Below are positions 1 to 8,169 of a stretch of 64,000 nucleotides of DNA, piece after piece (within the stretch, counting starts at the first letter, position 1; every line of letters starts with the position of its first letter). A program made the translations under genes and the position numbers. The stretch is from Phycisphaera sp. (GTDB lineage Bacteria; Planctomycetota; Phycisphaerae; Phycisphaerales; Zrk34): contig WGMA01000030.1 of NCBI GenBank assembly GCA_016125285.1, forward strand, positions 1 to 64,000, written 5' to 3'. The notes beneath the pieces are model-generated. The model had not been told where the DNA came from, made no database searches, and saw only the letters and a list, made by a program, of their open reading frames with translations.

Positions 1-27
1 GCCCAGGTCTAACGCGAGAATCTTCAT
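1..27 (-). CDS. 5' end of an unidentified gene cut by the window edge
   Basis: Only nine codons are visible (MKILALDLG), preceded by a good ribosome binding site (AAGGAGA, 7 nt before the ATG). A start of this kind, beta strand then Asp-Leu-Gly, is typical of RNase H-fold proteins, including IS110-type transposases and RuvX/YqgF nucleases. An IS110-like transposase would fit the truncated sigma-factor fragment just upstream, but nine residues cannot decide it. That a gene starts here is reasonably supported by the Shine-Dalgarno; its identity is not. Confidence 0.4.
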
Positions 28-135
28 GCCGGGTCTCCTTGTGGAAGAAGGTCCTTGGGCGCCGTTCCAGGCAGCCCGATCGGGATACATCATCCCTGTC
101 AGGACCGCCCCTTGGCGACCCGGCTACATTGTTTC

Positions 136-273
136 TCACATCAGAATGTTGGCTTCCTGAAGCACGTCGTCCGCGGCGTGCGGATCGGCCAGCAGCGACA
201 TCAGGTACGCGTACAGCCGCGGCTGCAACGCGATCAGGTCCTGCACAAGATGTCGTCCGGTGTCGTGGCCCAC
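136..273 (-). pseudogene. N-terminal fragment of an ECF sigma factor
   Basis: Reading the - strand from a GTG at 273 gives about 45 residues matching sigma-70 region 2.1-2.2 of the other ECF sigma factors here (HLVQDLIALQPRLYAYL, then DPHAADDVLQEAN), ending at a TGA at 136-138. The closest neighbour (4299-4823) continues past the same point with NTVIWAK and more than 120 further residues, so the promoter-recognition part and region 4 are missing. No ATG is available and the GTG has only a weak ribosome site. It lies just beyond the last gene of the first cassette. Best read as the remnant of a further sigma/FecR/pilin cassette. The rest of 28-409 shows no gene. Confidence 0.65.
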
Positions 274-409
274 GTGCGTCCCTGTACTCTGCCCGAAAAG
301 GCGTTACGACCGTCGGCGATGTGATTCCGATCGGCCTCTCACAGGGTTATAGCCTCGATGTGGCGGAGTACCCCCGGCGGGATAAAAAAATCTGCAGCGG
401 CGTTAAGGC

Positions 410-1429
410 TTATTTGGGGGGCGTCCAGTCCGACTCGTCGATCTTTTCCTTGTGCTGACCGGCCCGGTTGCCCTCGCGGCGGACCGCGCTCTGGTACTCG
501 TTGACCAGCCCGCTGGCGTTCGCCCCGTTCTGGTAGATGTCGAGGATCTCGTCGGACTTCAGCTCGCGGTCGTACATCATGAACCACGCCATCTGCCCGC
601 GCCAGCCGCCGCCGCCGGTGTTCGCGTTGACCCAGCTGCCGATGCGGAACTCCGTCGCGCCCGCCATGGAGGTCGCGTCGGTCTGGGTCTCCACGTGCCA
701 CTGCACGCCGTTGAGGTAGATCTTCATCGTGCCGTCGGTCCGGTTCTTGGTGAACGCCCAGTGTGTCCAGTTCTGCAGCCCTGTCCCGCCGGCCGACTTG
801 TACGCGCGGTCCGCGGCCGGGCAGCAGCCCGACCCCGCGTCCCAATACACCGTCGAGGCCCACGGCACGTGGATCCCCAGCCGGCGGTTCTCGTTGCCCG
901 CCGTGCCCTTCGACGCCTGCACCGTCGTCGTCGCCAGCCCCCACGACGCGCTCTTCGCCCAGAACGCCACCGTCACCTCGTCGTCGATCTCGATCGCCGG
1001 GCCGCCGCCGGGGAAGTCGAAGTAGTTCGTGCCGTCGAAGTCCGCGACCCGTCCGAACGTGTCGTCGTCGATGAACTTGCCGCCCACGCTGATCGCGTCC
1101 GGCGGGGCGTCGTTCAGCGGCAGATGCGCGAGCAGCCCGTCGGTGATCAGCGGCTCGCCCACGAGGTACGCCACGCGCTTCTTCGCCATCGACAACGCCG
1201 GCAGCAGGATCCCGACCAGCACCGCGATGATCGCCACCACGATCAGCAGCTCGATCAGCGAGAACCCGCGCCGACTCCCTCTCCCTTCAAGGGAGAGGGC
1301 AGGGGTGAGGGTGACGCCGTCGCCGCCCGTGCGCCCCGCGTAGGCGTCACCCGACGCGCGACGAACCATCCCTTTCATCCGGCCTGTCCCCCACTCGGGC
1401 GAGAGGCGTTGTGCAGCGGTCGTACTCAT
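410..1429 (-). CDS. Pseudopilin with C-terminal LamG domain
   Basis: 339 residues. A type IV prepilin signal (G55 followed by FSLIELL, Glu at +5) precedes a hydrophobic helix (61-80); residues ~95-300 form a LamG/concanavalin-like beta-sandwich. Prepilin peptidase would cut after G55 and the protein would sit in the inner membrane or a pilus-like fibre with the lectin-like domain outside. The start overlaps the preceding stop (ATGA), indicating translational coupling. A later ATG at 1378 is possible. The leader is unusually long because residues ~40-50 (TLTPALSLEGR) are encoded by an inserted palindromic repeat. Last gene of the first sigma-FecR cassette. Pilin part certain; role of the LamG domain unknown. 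Confidence 0.85.
   Translation of the reverse strand: MSTTAAQRLSPEWGTGRMKGMVRRASGDAYAGRTGGDGVTLTPALSLEGRGSRRGFSLIELLIVVAIIAVLVGILLPALSMAKKRVAYLVGEPLITDGLLAHLPLNDAPPDAISVGGKFIDDDTFGRVADFDGTNYFDFPGGGPAIEIDDEVTVAFWAKSASWGLATTTVQASKGTAGNENRRLGIHVPWASTVYWDAGSGCCPAADRAYKSAGGTGLQNWTHWAFTKNRTDGTMKIYLNGVQWHVETQTDATSMAGATEFRIGSWVNANTGGGGWRGQMAWFMMYDRELKSDEILDIYQNGANASGLVNEYQSAVRREGNRAGQHKEKIDESDWTPPK
1277..1312. repeat. Palindromic repeat inside a coding sequence (TPALS type, copy 1)
   Basis: A perfect inverted repeat, CCCTCTCCCTT / AAGGGAGAGGG, followed by CAGGGGTGAGGGT. The same design occurs at 16633-16666 and 16724-16762. On the - strand it is read in frame as TLTPALSLEGR, a peptide typical of this repeat when it lands in open reading frames. 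Here it lengthens the prepilin leader of the LamG pseudopilin without breaking the frame. Confidence 0.8.
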
Positions 1430-1953
1430 CCCTGCGGCCTCGCTCGTGTGGTTGCGTTCGTCATCGCCGGCATCGGATCGATCATCACGCCCGGGTGCGC
1501 CTCGCTGAACTGCATCAACGCCCGCGGCGAGAGCTGCGTCTCACCGACGACCAGCAGGCCCAGGTCCGGCATCGATTCCAGCTGCGCCAGGGCCGCGTCG
1601 GTGATCTGCGTCCGGCTGAGGTTCAGGCCGGTCCAGTCCTTCTTCTCCGCGAGGATCGCCACGCCCGCGTCGGTGATCGACGTGCCGGACAGGTCGACGT
1701 GTCCGAGCTTCGGCATGCGGATCACTTTGCGGAGCTGCTCGTCGGTGACATTGGTGTTGGCCAGGTCGAGCCAGATGATGTCGTCATCGGCGGCCAGCGC
1801 GTCGAGCTGCTCGGCGTTGAGCTGCTTGCCGCGCAGGCTCAGGCTCGTGGGCGCCTTGCCGCACCCGCCCAGCGTGCACAGCAACATCACCGCGAGCGCC
1901 AGTCGGCCCGCGGTGCGGCGTGGGTTCGATCGCGTGTCGCGCTGACGTGTCAT
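1426..1953 (-). CDS. Lipoprotein with leucine-rich repeats
   Basis: 175 residues. A lipoprotein signal ends in the lipobox LGGC (Cys31); residues ~55-145 contain about four leucine-rich repeat units (WLDLANTNVTDEQL, VDLSGTSITDAGV, LNLSRTQITDAAL). The ATG at 1953 overlaps the stop of the pseudopilin gene upstream (ATGA), which decides the start over the ATG at 1965. The stop in turn overlaps the start of the LamG pseudopilin. Likely an outer-membrane-anchored binding protein working with the pseudopilins of the same cassette; no enzymatic motif is visible. Function inferred from context only. Confidence 0.8.
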   Translation of the reverse strand: MTRQRDTRSNPRRTAGRLALAVMLLCTLGGCGKAPTSLSLRGKQLNAEQLDALAADDDIIWLDLANTNVTDEQLRKVIRMPKLGHVDLSGTSITDAGVAILAEKKDWTGLNLSRTQITDAALAQLESMPDLGLLVVGETQLSPRALMQFSEAHPGVMIDPMPAMTNATTRARPQG

Positions 1954-2789
1954 CGCTTCAGCCATGGGAAGTCCACCCAGTCCTCGGTCCGGCCGATCCA
2001 GTCGCGGCTCCACTCGAACCGGTACAGCTCTTCGACCTTGAAGTTCTCGGAGTGCCCGTCGACGAACACGCCGTTGACCGTGGCGTTGACGTGCCGGTTG
2101 ATCGCGTGCCGATTGATGTCGCCGTAGCCGTTGACGTACGGAGCGCTCATCGCGCCGGGGATCGTCGCGGGCGGCCCCCACGGGCGCGGGAACGGGTACG
2201 AGCCGTACCACACGCCGTCGGCGAGGAAGGGCGTAAGCGAGGGGTTGTGGACCGCGGAGATCGTTTTCCAGTGGCGGGGGAAGTCCGGGCCGGCGTCGCG
2301 GCCGAACATGCGTGCGTTCTCCGGCGAGTGCATCCACGCGTTGAAGCAGTAGCTGCCGAACGTCACCTCGTTGAACTTCCACGCGGTGTTCGCGGTGCCG
2401 TTCACCTTCCACGCCACCGCGTCGCGCAGGACGTTCGCCTCGGGGCAGTAGCGGATGGACTTGTCCGTGTAGTAGCCCTGCGCGTAGAGCTGGTCCCAGA
2501 CGTTGGAGTCGTGCTCGTCGGCCGCGGCGCCGCTCTGCGTGACCAGCGCCGACAGCGCGACGATACGCCGGTCCCAGTCCGCGGCGTAGGCGATCTCGGC
2601 CATGCCCATCTGCCGCTCGTTGGCCATGCAGTACGTCGACCAGCTCAGGCGGCGGGCGTTCTCGATCGGCTTCATGATCATCGTGATCAGCGCGACCAGG
2701 ATGGCGACGACCACGAGCAGTTCGACGAGCGTGAAGCCGCGCGGCGCGGTCGCGGTGGGGCGGTGGTGTGTGGGGGGTTCGCTGTGCAT
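1950..2789 (-). CDS. Type IV pseudopilin (DUF1559-like)
   Basis: 279 residues. Prepilin signal with Gly18 before FTLVELL (Glu23 at +5), one hydrophobic helix, and near the C-terminus VFVDGHS (~241-247), the Asp-Gly motif common in planctomycete DUF1559-type pseudopilins. The ATG at 2789 follows AGGAA at a spacing of 6; an ATG at 2804 is also in frame. It lies downstream of the FecR gene (41 nt) and overlaps the LRR lipoprotein gene by ATGA. Likely a minor or structural pilin of a type II secretion or pilus-like apparatus, whose other parts are not in this window. Confidence 0.88.
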   Translation of the reverse strand: MHSEPPTHHRPTATAPRGFTLVELLVVVAILVALITMIMKPIENARRLSWSTYCMANERQMGMAEIAYAADWDRRIVALSALVTQSGAAADEHDSNVWDQLYAQGYYTDKSIRYCPEANVLRDAVAWKVNGTANTAWKFNEVTFGSYCFNAWMHSPENARMFGRDAGPDFPRHWKTISAVHNPSLTPFLADGVWYGSYPFPRPWGPPATIPGAMSAPYVNGYGDINRHAINRHVNATVNGVFVDGHSENFKVEELYRFEWSRDWIGRTEDWVDFPWLKR

Positions 2790-2829
2790 CTCGGTTCCTG
2801 TCATTTCCGCGTATCTCGACGGGTTGGCG

Positions 2830-4302
2830 TTACGGTGCGGGCACGGTGGGGATCTCGATCGACGGCAGCGGCGCGACCTTCGCACGGATCGAGTAGGTGC
2901 GCGTGTTGGCGTGGGTCGGCAGCGGCTTCGCCGCCAGGTCGTTGCCGACGCCGATCCGCGTGTGCGGGGCGCCGAGCCAGGTCACGTTTCGGTCGGTCGT
3001 CGTCGAGTAATCGATGACGCCGGCGTTGTCGAAGTCCACGCCGCCGGGCTTCCACCCGAAGCGGTCGCCCTCGTGGATGCGGTCGCGGCCGTCGACGAGG
3101 TCGAACGTGAACTCCTGCACGCCCGTGCCGTCGCTCTTGCGCGTCTGGCCGATGCCGACGATGCGCCACGTCCGCCCGCCGTCGATCGGCGTGAGGATCA
3201 GCGGCGTCACGCTGCGGCCCGGCGCGTCGTTGTCGAAAAACGACCAGTGCGTCACCACGCCCGATCGCTCCAGCGGCGCGTTGAGCACCCACACGCTGCC
3301 CGCCGCCGAGTCGTTCAGCTCGCGGTCGATCAGCTTCACCTCGCTCGGGAACCAGCGCGGCAGACGCGGGAACAGCGAAGGGTCCACCGCGGTCAGCCGC
3401 ACGCCCAATTCGTCGGCGGCCTGGCCGTTGTTGCCGATGTCGCCCGACGGCTTCTCCGCGATCGCGGCCTGACCGGCGACCAGCGGCGTGTCCGTCGCGC
3501 CGTGTGTGAAGCCCACGCTGCCGCGGAACACGTGCACCTGCTCGACACCGCCCGGCGTCACGATCAGGCCGAACTCCGTGCCGTGATCCACCACCGCGCC
3601 CTCCGGCGTGTCGACCGTGAAACCCACGGCCTTCGGCGGCACGTACGCCAGCAGACGACCCTCGTGCAGCGTGCACCGGTTCGCCCCCGTCAGTGTCATC
3701 CGCACGTGGCCGAGCAGCGTCACCACCGCGCCGCTGTCGAACACCAGCTGCGCCTCGCCCGTGTTCAATCGCACCGGCCCAGCCTCCAGCGTCGCGCCCT
3801 CCGACATCGCCTCCGCCGACGCCTCCGCCCACACCGCCTGCTCCGCGTAGCTCAGCGTCGCGACGGTGTCGATCGTCGTCACCCCGTGACGCGCCGGCTC
3901 CGTCGGTCGCGACAGCAGCGCCACCGACAGCCCCAGCGCCAGCAGCACGATCGCCGCCGCCGCGTAGCGACCCCAACCGGCCGCCTCACGCCGCGGAAAA
4001 ACGTACGACTCGGTCGTTGCCGCCGTCGCCTTCTTCGTCGCACCCCCGTCGGGCTCGGCCGCCTGCTCCGCCTGCACCTCCACGATCGCGTGCGGCGCCT
4101 CCAGCGGGATCGGCGTCGACTCCACACGCATCAGCGAACGCAGCAGGTCATGATGCGTCACGTACTGCACGTAGTACCGCTGCATGTCGGCGTCGCCCGT
4201 CAGCAGCTCCTCGAGGCGACGCGACTGCTCGTCGCTGAGCGTGTCGTCGCACAGCGCCTTGAGCAGGTCGTTCAGCTCGACGTGTTGGCGGAGGTCGATC
4301 AT
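2830..4302 (-). CDS. FecR-like membrane sigma-factor regulator (cassette 1)
   Basis: 490 residues: cytoplasmic N-terminal part (1-110) suited to binding the sigma factor, one transmembrane helix (~113-131), then a FecR domain (~175-270) with the conserved core VDHGTEFG (DLGTEFG in the other two copies). Residues ~300-490 are a beta-rich region I do not recognise. The start overlaps the stop of the ECF sigma gene (ATGA at 4302), so the two are translationally coupled. FecR proteins normally relay a signal from a TonB-dependent receptor to an ECF sigma factor; no such receptor is present here, and a pseudopilin gene follows instead. Regulatory role inferred. Confidence 0.85.
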   Translation of the reverse strand: MIDLRQHVELNDLLKALCDDTLSDEQSRRLEELLTGDADMQRYYVQYVTHHDLLRSLMRVESTPIPLEAPHAIVEVQAEQAAEPDGGATKKATAATTESYVFPRREAAGWGRYAAAAIVLLALGLSVALLSRPTEPARHGVTTIDTVATLSYAEQAVWAEASAEAMSEGATLEAGPVRLNTGEAQLVFDSGAVVTLLGHVRMTLTGANRCTLHEGRLLAYVPPKAVGFTVDTPEGAVVDHGTEFGLIVTPGGVEQVHVFRGSVGFTHGATDTPLVAGQAAIAEKPSGDIGNNGQAADELGVRLTAVDPSLFPRLPRWFPSEVKLIDRELNDSAAGSVWVLNAPLERSGVVTHWSFFDNDAPGRSVTPLILTPIDGGRTWRIVGIGQTRKSDGTGVQEFTFDLVDGRDRIHEGDRFGWKPGGVDFDNAGVIDYSTTTDRNVTWLGAPHTRIGVGNDLAAKPLPTHANTRTYSIRAKVAPLPSIEIPTVPAP

Positions 4303-4823
4303 GACGGCTCGGCCCCCATTCGGTTCTGCACGCAGTCCATCAGCGACAGCCGCAGACGGTGCAGCGTCGTGTACAGCGATGTAGCGGGGCGACCGATCGA
4401 CTCGGCCAGATTCGCCACCGTGTCGTCCTCGCCGTACCGCCGCTCGATCAGCTTGCGGTTGTGCTCCGGCAGCTCGTCGAGACAGCTGCGCAACGCCTTG
4501 CGGCGGCGCTCGACCTCGTCCGACTGCTCCGCCGTCACCGCCGCCAGGTCCGCCAGCAGCGCGTCGTTGAAGCGGTGGCGATCCAGCTTGCGACGCTTCC
4601 GCCACGCCAGCACCTGGTAGTAGGCGATCTTGCACGCCCACGCCCCGAAGTTCGTGCCCGGCGTGAAGTCCTCACGCTTGGCCCAGATCACCGTGTTCGT
4701 CTCCTGGAGCACCTCGTCCGCCGCGTCGTGGTTCGCCAGCAGCGACAGCAGCAAGGCGTGCACGCGCTGCTGCACGGCGATCAGGTCCGCGACAAACTGT
4801 TTGGTGTCTTCCTGTTCCGGCAT
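4299..4823 (-). CDS. ECF RNA polymerase sigma factor (cassette 1)
   Basis: 174 residues. Region 2 (QQRVHALLLSLLANHDAADEVLQETN, about residues 16-41) recognises the -10 element; region 4 (VANLAESIGRPATSLYTTLH, then RLRLSLMDCV) is a helix-turn-helix for the -35. The pattern fits the Rhodopirellula/Verrucomicrobium family of sigma-70 factors. ATG at 4823 gives an N-terminus like those of its paralogs; a GTG at 4841 preceded by GGGGAGAA is a serious alternative. The stop overlaps the FecR start. Probably drives its own cassette, but no repeated promoter motif could be confirmed by eye. Confidence 0.9.
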   Translation of the reverse strand: MPEQEDTKQFVADLIAVQQRVHALLLSLLANHDAADEVLQETNTVIWAKREDFTPGTNFGAWACKIAYYQVLAWRKRRKLDRHRFNDALLADLAAVTAEQSDEVERRRKALRSCLDELPEHNRKLIERRYGEDDTVANLAESIGRPATSLYTTLHRLRLSLMDCVQNRMGAEPS

Positions 4824-4933
4824 GACATGGCCTCGGCCCACGGCGATTCTCCCCCGTCACACCATTAAATAGAACCCCGCGGACCGACCTAAACAACTCG
4901 AATGAAAAATTCGTACGGGCGGCGCATAAAGAC

Positions 4934-4970
4934 GGCGGTGGAGCACCGGGGCTGGTCAACCTCCACCGCC
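4934..4970 (-). terminator. Hairpin after the second cassette
   Basis: Perfect 10-bp stem GGCGGTGGAG / CTCCACCGCC with a 17-nt loop, between the stop of the pseudopilin gene at 5024 and the sigma gene start at 4823. The - strand continues CGTCTTTATG, only a short U tract, so termination may be partial. It separates cassettes 1 and 2. Confidence 0.55.
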
Positions 4971-5023
4971 GAAGGCACGAACTATAGTTGCTGGGGGACG
5001 TCGCCGCGACACGCCCCGGCGGG

Positions 5024-5803
5024 TCACCAGTAGTACTTGGTGCCCTGGAACACCGCCCGGCAGCGCAGGTCCTCGCCGGCCTGCCACTCGAGCGAACCGT
5101 CGGTGTTCAGCACGTGCGAGCCGCGCGGCCAATCCTCGTACCGCGACTCGTACATGTGATTCGCTCCGTAACGATCCGCATCGCCGGGCGTGACCCAGTT
5201 GTTACCAGCCGTGGCGGGCCACTGCCGGTTCAGGTCCGTCCACATGATGTTCCAGTGCGTCGTCTGTGACAGGCGACGGGCGAACAGCGGACGCTGCTCC
5301 GCGGTCGGCTTCGGAGCGGTCGTCCACGTCGCGCCCATCGCGTTGTAGAACTCGTCGCTGTTGGCCCGGCCGGACGTCCAGTAGAAGTAACCCATCACCA
5401 TGCTGCCCGACGAGATGCCCTCGCTGCCGCCGAAGTAGAAACCGTCGCGGTTCCAGCGGGGGTTCGTCGGCGAGTACCACGTGTCGCGCTTGAACCCGTA
5501 GTTGCCTTCCATGTACTTCCGCCAGTCCTGCCAGCCCCAGTACGTGTGCGTGAACGTGGCGGTGGTGCCCGGCTTGAGCGACAGGTCGGGCAGCAGACGC
5601 TGGTTGTCACCGGCGTAAACGATGCACGACATGCCCAGCGTGCGGAGGTTCGCGCCGCAGACCACCTCCTGGGCGCGGATCCGCGCCTCGGTCAGACCGG
5701 GCAGCAGGATCGCCATCAGCAGCACGAGGATTGAGCAGACGACCATCAGTTCGACGATCGTGAAGCCGCGTTGCGCGGCGCCGGCGGGGCGGTAGAGCTT
5801 CAT
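5024..5803 (-). CDS. Type IV pseudopilin (cassette 2)
   Basis: 259 residues. Prepilin signal with Gly13 before FTIVELM (Glu18), a hydrophobic helix (~15-35), then a Tyr/Trp-rich globular domain (GWQDWRKYMEGNYGF, DGFYFGGSEG) ending HVLNTDGSLEW and KYYW. Its ATG overlaps the stop of the FecR-LamG gene (ATGA), so it is translated with it. No complete DUF1559 C-terminal motif is obvious, though an Asn-Thr-Asp-Gly loop sits at the expected place. Last gene of cassette 2, followed by a hairpin. Confidence 0.87.
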   Translation of the reverse strand: MKLYRPAGAAQRGFTIVELMVVCSILVLLMAILLPGLTEARIRAQEVVCGANLRTLGMSCIVYAGDNQRLLPDLSLKPGTTATFTHTYWGWQDWRKYMEGNYGFKRDTWYSPTNPRWNRDGFYFGGSEGISSGSMVMGYFYWTSGRANSDEFYNAMGATWTTAPKPTAEQRPLFARRLSQTTHWNIMWTDLNRQWPATAGNNWVTPGDADRYGANHMYESRYEDWPRGSHVLNTDGSLEWQAGEDLRCRAVFQGTKYYW

Positions 5804-7494
5804 CGAGGTTGCTCCGGAGGGAGGTTGTCCGTCATCAGGTGTTCGATCTGACGACGGCTCAGGGCCGTGTCGAAGATGTACACCTCGTCGATCGAGCCGC
5901 GGAAACCGAACTGGTTGCCCACGCCGCCGGAGATGTTCCGGCCGAACGTGACGGGGTGGTACTTGCCGGTGACGCCCAGATCGGTGTTGACCGGCTCGGA
6001 CACCGCCGCGCCCAGCGCGTCGAGCCGACCGTCAACGTAAAGCCGCGTGTGCGTGGCGATGTTGGACTTCACGCCGCCGAGGAACACGACCGCCACGTGG
6101 TGCCACTTGCCGTCGCGCAGGTCCGTGGCGCCGACCGCCTGGCCGCCGTTGATGCCGATACGCAGCCGGCCGACCGGGCCGTCCTGCGAACGCGGGTTCA
6201 CCGACACCTGCCACGCGCCGCCGGGCTCGTGCAGGCCCCAGTGCACCATCGAGAAGCCCTCGTTGGTCGACCAGTCCTTCGGCACGCGGACCCACATCGC
6301 GACGGTGCGCGGCGTGTCGGCGCCGACGCCCTCGAACTTCGTCACCGCGTAGTCGCCCGCGCCGTCCAGCTCCAGCGCCTTGCCGAAGCGACCCTCGCTC
6401 AGGCCCACCGCCGTGCTCGCGCTCGCGTCGCCCCCGACGTGCGTCAGCTTCGCGGTCAGCGCGTCGGTGTTGAACCCGTGCCCGTCGCCCGCCGCCAGAT
6501 CGCCCGGCGACACCTCGTCGAACGACCAGTGGGCGTAGCGGAACGGCAGCGTCACGCCCAGCTCGTCACGGAAGTCCGCCTTGCTCATCGCGTCGATCGC
6601 CGTCGGCGTGTTGGGGCCGTCGAAACGCACCGCCGCCGGGGCCTTGTGCGTCGTGCCGCCGATCGTGCCGCGCGGCGTGGCCTGCACCCGGCCCTCGAAC
6701 ACGTGCAGCTCGCTGACGCCCGCGTCGCTCACGCGGACGCCGAACTCCGTGCCCAGGTCCGTGATCGTCGCGTCGGGCGTGTCGACCTTGAAGCCGTGCG
6801 CCCGCTTCGGCACGAACGCCATCAGCGCCCCGCGCTCGAGGCGGCAGGTGTTCGGGCCGGTCATCGTCATCTGCGTCGGGCCCAGCAGCGTCACGACCGC
6901 GCCGCTGTTGAAGATCATCTGTGCCGAGCCGGACTGAAGCCGCACGGGGCCCGCCGGCACGCCCGCGCCCGGGTCGAGCATGTCGTGCACGGACGAATCC
7001 GCCGCCCACACCGCGTCGGCCGAATCGGTCAGCGTCGCGACCGCCGGGCCGTCCGGCGCGGTCGCCGCGTACTCGTCCAGGCCCGTCGGGCCCGTCATGG
7101 TGTGATTCACGCTCATCCACACGCCGGTCGCGATCGCCGCCGCAGCCGCCACCGCCGCCGCGCCACGCCACCACGCCGCGCTCGTCCGCGACAGGTTCGC
7201 CGTCGACGCCTCGGCCGCGTCGTGACCGGCCGCCGCGGACGACCCGCCGCTCGTCGAGCTGACCATCTGGTGCATCACCGACTCGCTCTCGTCGGTCGCG
7301 CGGTGCGTCCAGCTCAGCTCCGAATGCAGCGACATCCACGCCAGGTAGTGACGCATCGCCGCCGGGTCGCTCCGCAGCTCCGCCTCCAGCGCCTCGACGC
7401 CCGCGCCGTCGAGCAGGCCGTCGTAGTACGCCTCGATCTTCGCCGTCAGCGCGGCCATCGACGCGTCGTCGTGTTGTTTCGATTGGTCGCTCAT
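5800..7494 (-). CDS. FecR-like protein with C-terminal LamG domain (cassette 2)
   Basis: 564 residues: cytoplasmic N-terminal sigma-binding part (1-105), transmembrane helix (~109-130), FecR domain (~180-275, core ITDLGTEFGVRV), then a LamG/concanavalin-like domain (~330-555, with TVAMWVRVPKDWS, GKWHHVAVVF and GSIDEVYIFD). The ATG at 7494 overlaps the sigma stop (ATGA). The LamG domain sits on the FecR protein here, whereas in cassette 1 it sits on a pseudopilin, so the lectin-like module moves between partners. Likely a single-pass regulator that senses a periplasmic or surface glycan and holds or frees the sigma factor; inferred. Confidence 0.87.
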   Translation of the reverse strand: MSDQSKQHDDASMAALTAKIEAYYDGLLDGAGVEALEAELRSDPAAMRHYLAWMSLHSELSWTHRATDESESVMHQMVSSTSGGSSAAAGHDAAEASTANLSRTSAAWWRGAAAVAAAAAIATGVWMSVNHTMTGPTGLDEYAATAPDGPAVATLTDSADAVWAADSSVHDMLDPGAGVPAGPVRLQSGSAQMIFNSGAVVTLLGPTQMTMTGPNTCRLERGALMAFVPKRAHGFKVDTPDATITDLGTEFGVRVSDAGVSELHVFEGRVQATPRGTIGGTTHKAPAAVRFDGPNTPTAIDAMSKADFRDELGVTLPFRYAHWSFDEVSPGDLAAGDGHGFNTDALTAKLTHVGGDASASTAVGLSEGRFGKALELDGAGDYAVTKFEGVGADTPRTVAMWVRVPKDWSTNEGFSMVHWGLHEPGGAWQVSVNPRSQDGPVGRLRIGINGGQAVGATDLRDGKWHHVAVVFLGGVKSNIATHTRLYVDGRLDALGAAVSEPVNTDLGVTGKYHPVTFGRNISGGVGNQFGFRGSIDEVYIFDTALSRRQIEHLMTDNLPPEQPR

Positions 7495-8015
7495 GCCCCG
7501 CCCTCCGCCGCCAGCGTGTCGGTCACGCACTCGAACAACGACCGACGGATCCGCTGCAACTGCTTGTAGAAGCCCTCGCGCGGCTTATCCAGCATGTCCG
7601 CGACCTGCTGGATCGTCATCCGCCCGTTGTAGCACAGGTCCACCGCCTTGCGATGATCCGCCGGCAGCTTCTCCATGCAGTCGATCAACGCCAGGCGACG
7701 CTCCTCCATCCACTCGCCCTCGTTCTCGTGAGCGTCCGCCACGTCAGACAAAAACGCGTCGCTGAACACGTGACGATCGCGACGGATCTTGTGGCGGTGG
7801 TTCCGCACCACGTTGAACGCCACCCCGCACGCCCACGGCACGAAGTCCCGCGTCGGGTCGTACAGGTCCGCCAGCTCCCACAGCTTGATGCACGCCTCCT
7901 GGTACACGTCGTCGGCGTCATGGGGATTGCCCACCAGCGTCAGCACAAAGCCATAAATCCGCCGCTGGTTTCGCAGCAAGAGCTGTACAAACTGTTTGTC
8001 CTGTTTACCCGACAT
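7491..8015 (-). CDS. ECF RNA polymerase sigma factor (cassette 2)
   Basis: 174 residues. Region 2: NQRRIYGFVLTLVGNPHDAD then DVYQEACIKLWE; region 4: LCYNGRMTIQQVADMLDKPR with KQLQRIRRSLFECV. Start at the first ATG; no strong Shine-Dalgarno is visible before it. The stop overlaps the FecR-LamG start, so both are made together. About 150 nt without a gene separate it from cassette 3, where its promoter should lie. Same family as the sigma factors at 4299 and 10373 but clearly divergent in sequence, suggesting different promoter sets. Confidence 0.9.
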   Translation of the reverse strand: MSGKQDKQFVQLLLRNQRRIYGFVLTLVGNPHDADDVYQEACIKLWELADLYDPTRDFVPWACGVAFNVVRNHRHKIRRDRHVFSDAFLSDVADAHENEGEWMEERRLALIDCMEKLPADHRKAVDLCYNGRMTIQQVADMLDKPREGFYKQLQRIRRSLFECVTDTLAAEGGA

Positions 8016-8169
8016 GGTGATCTGTCAGGTAATGGTCGGCCGGACCCCCGATTGGACAGTCCGACGCCCGGAATTTCCCGGAATTCACCCGCAACACCCC
8101 CTCCAGCGCGCCGCTCGCATGTCCCCTCGAAGCCGCATTACTGCTTGTTTATTAGCCACTTACCCCGTA

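Noticed and set aside
2129-2352. Short + strand ORFs over the pseudopilin genes
   Set aside because: They lie in reverse frames of well-supported genes and lack motifs.
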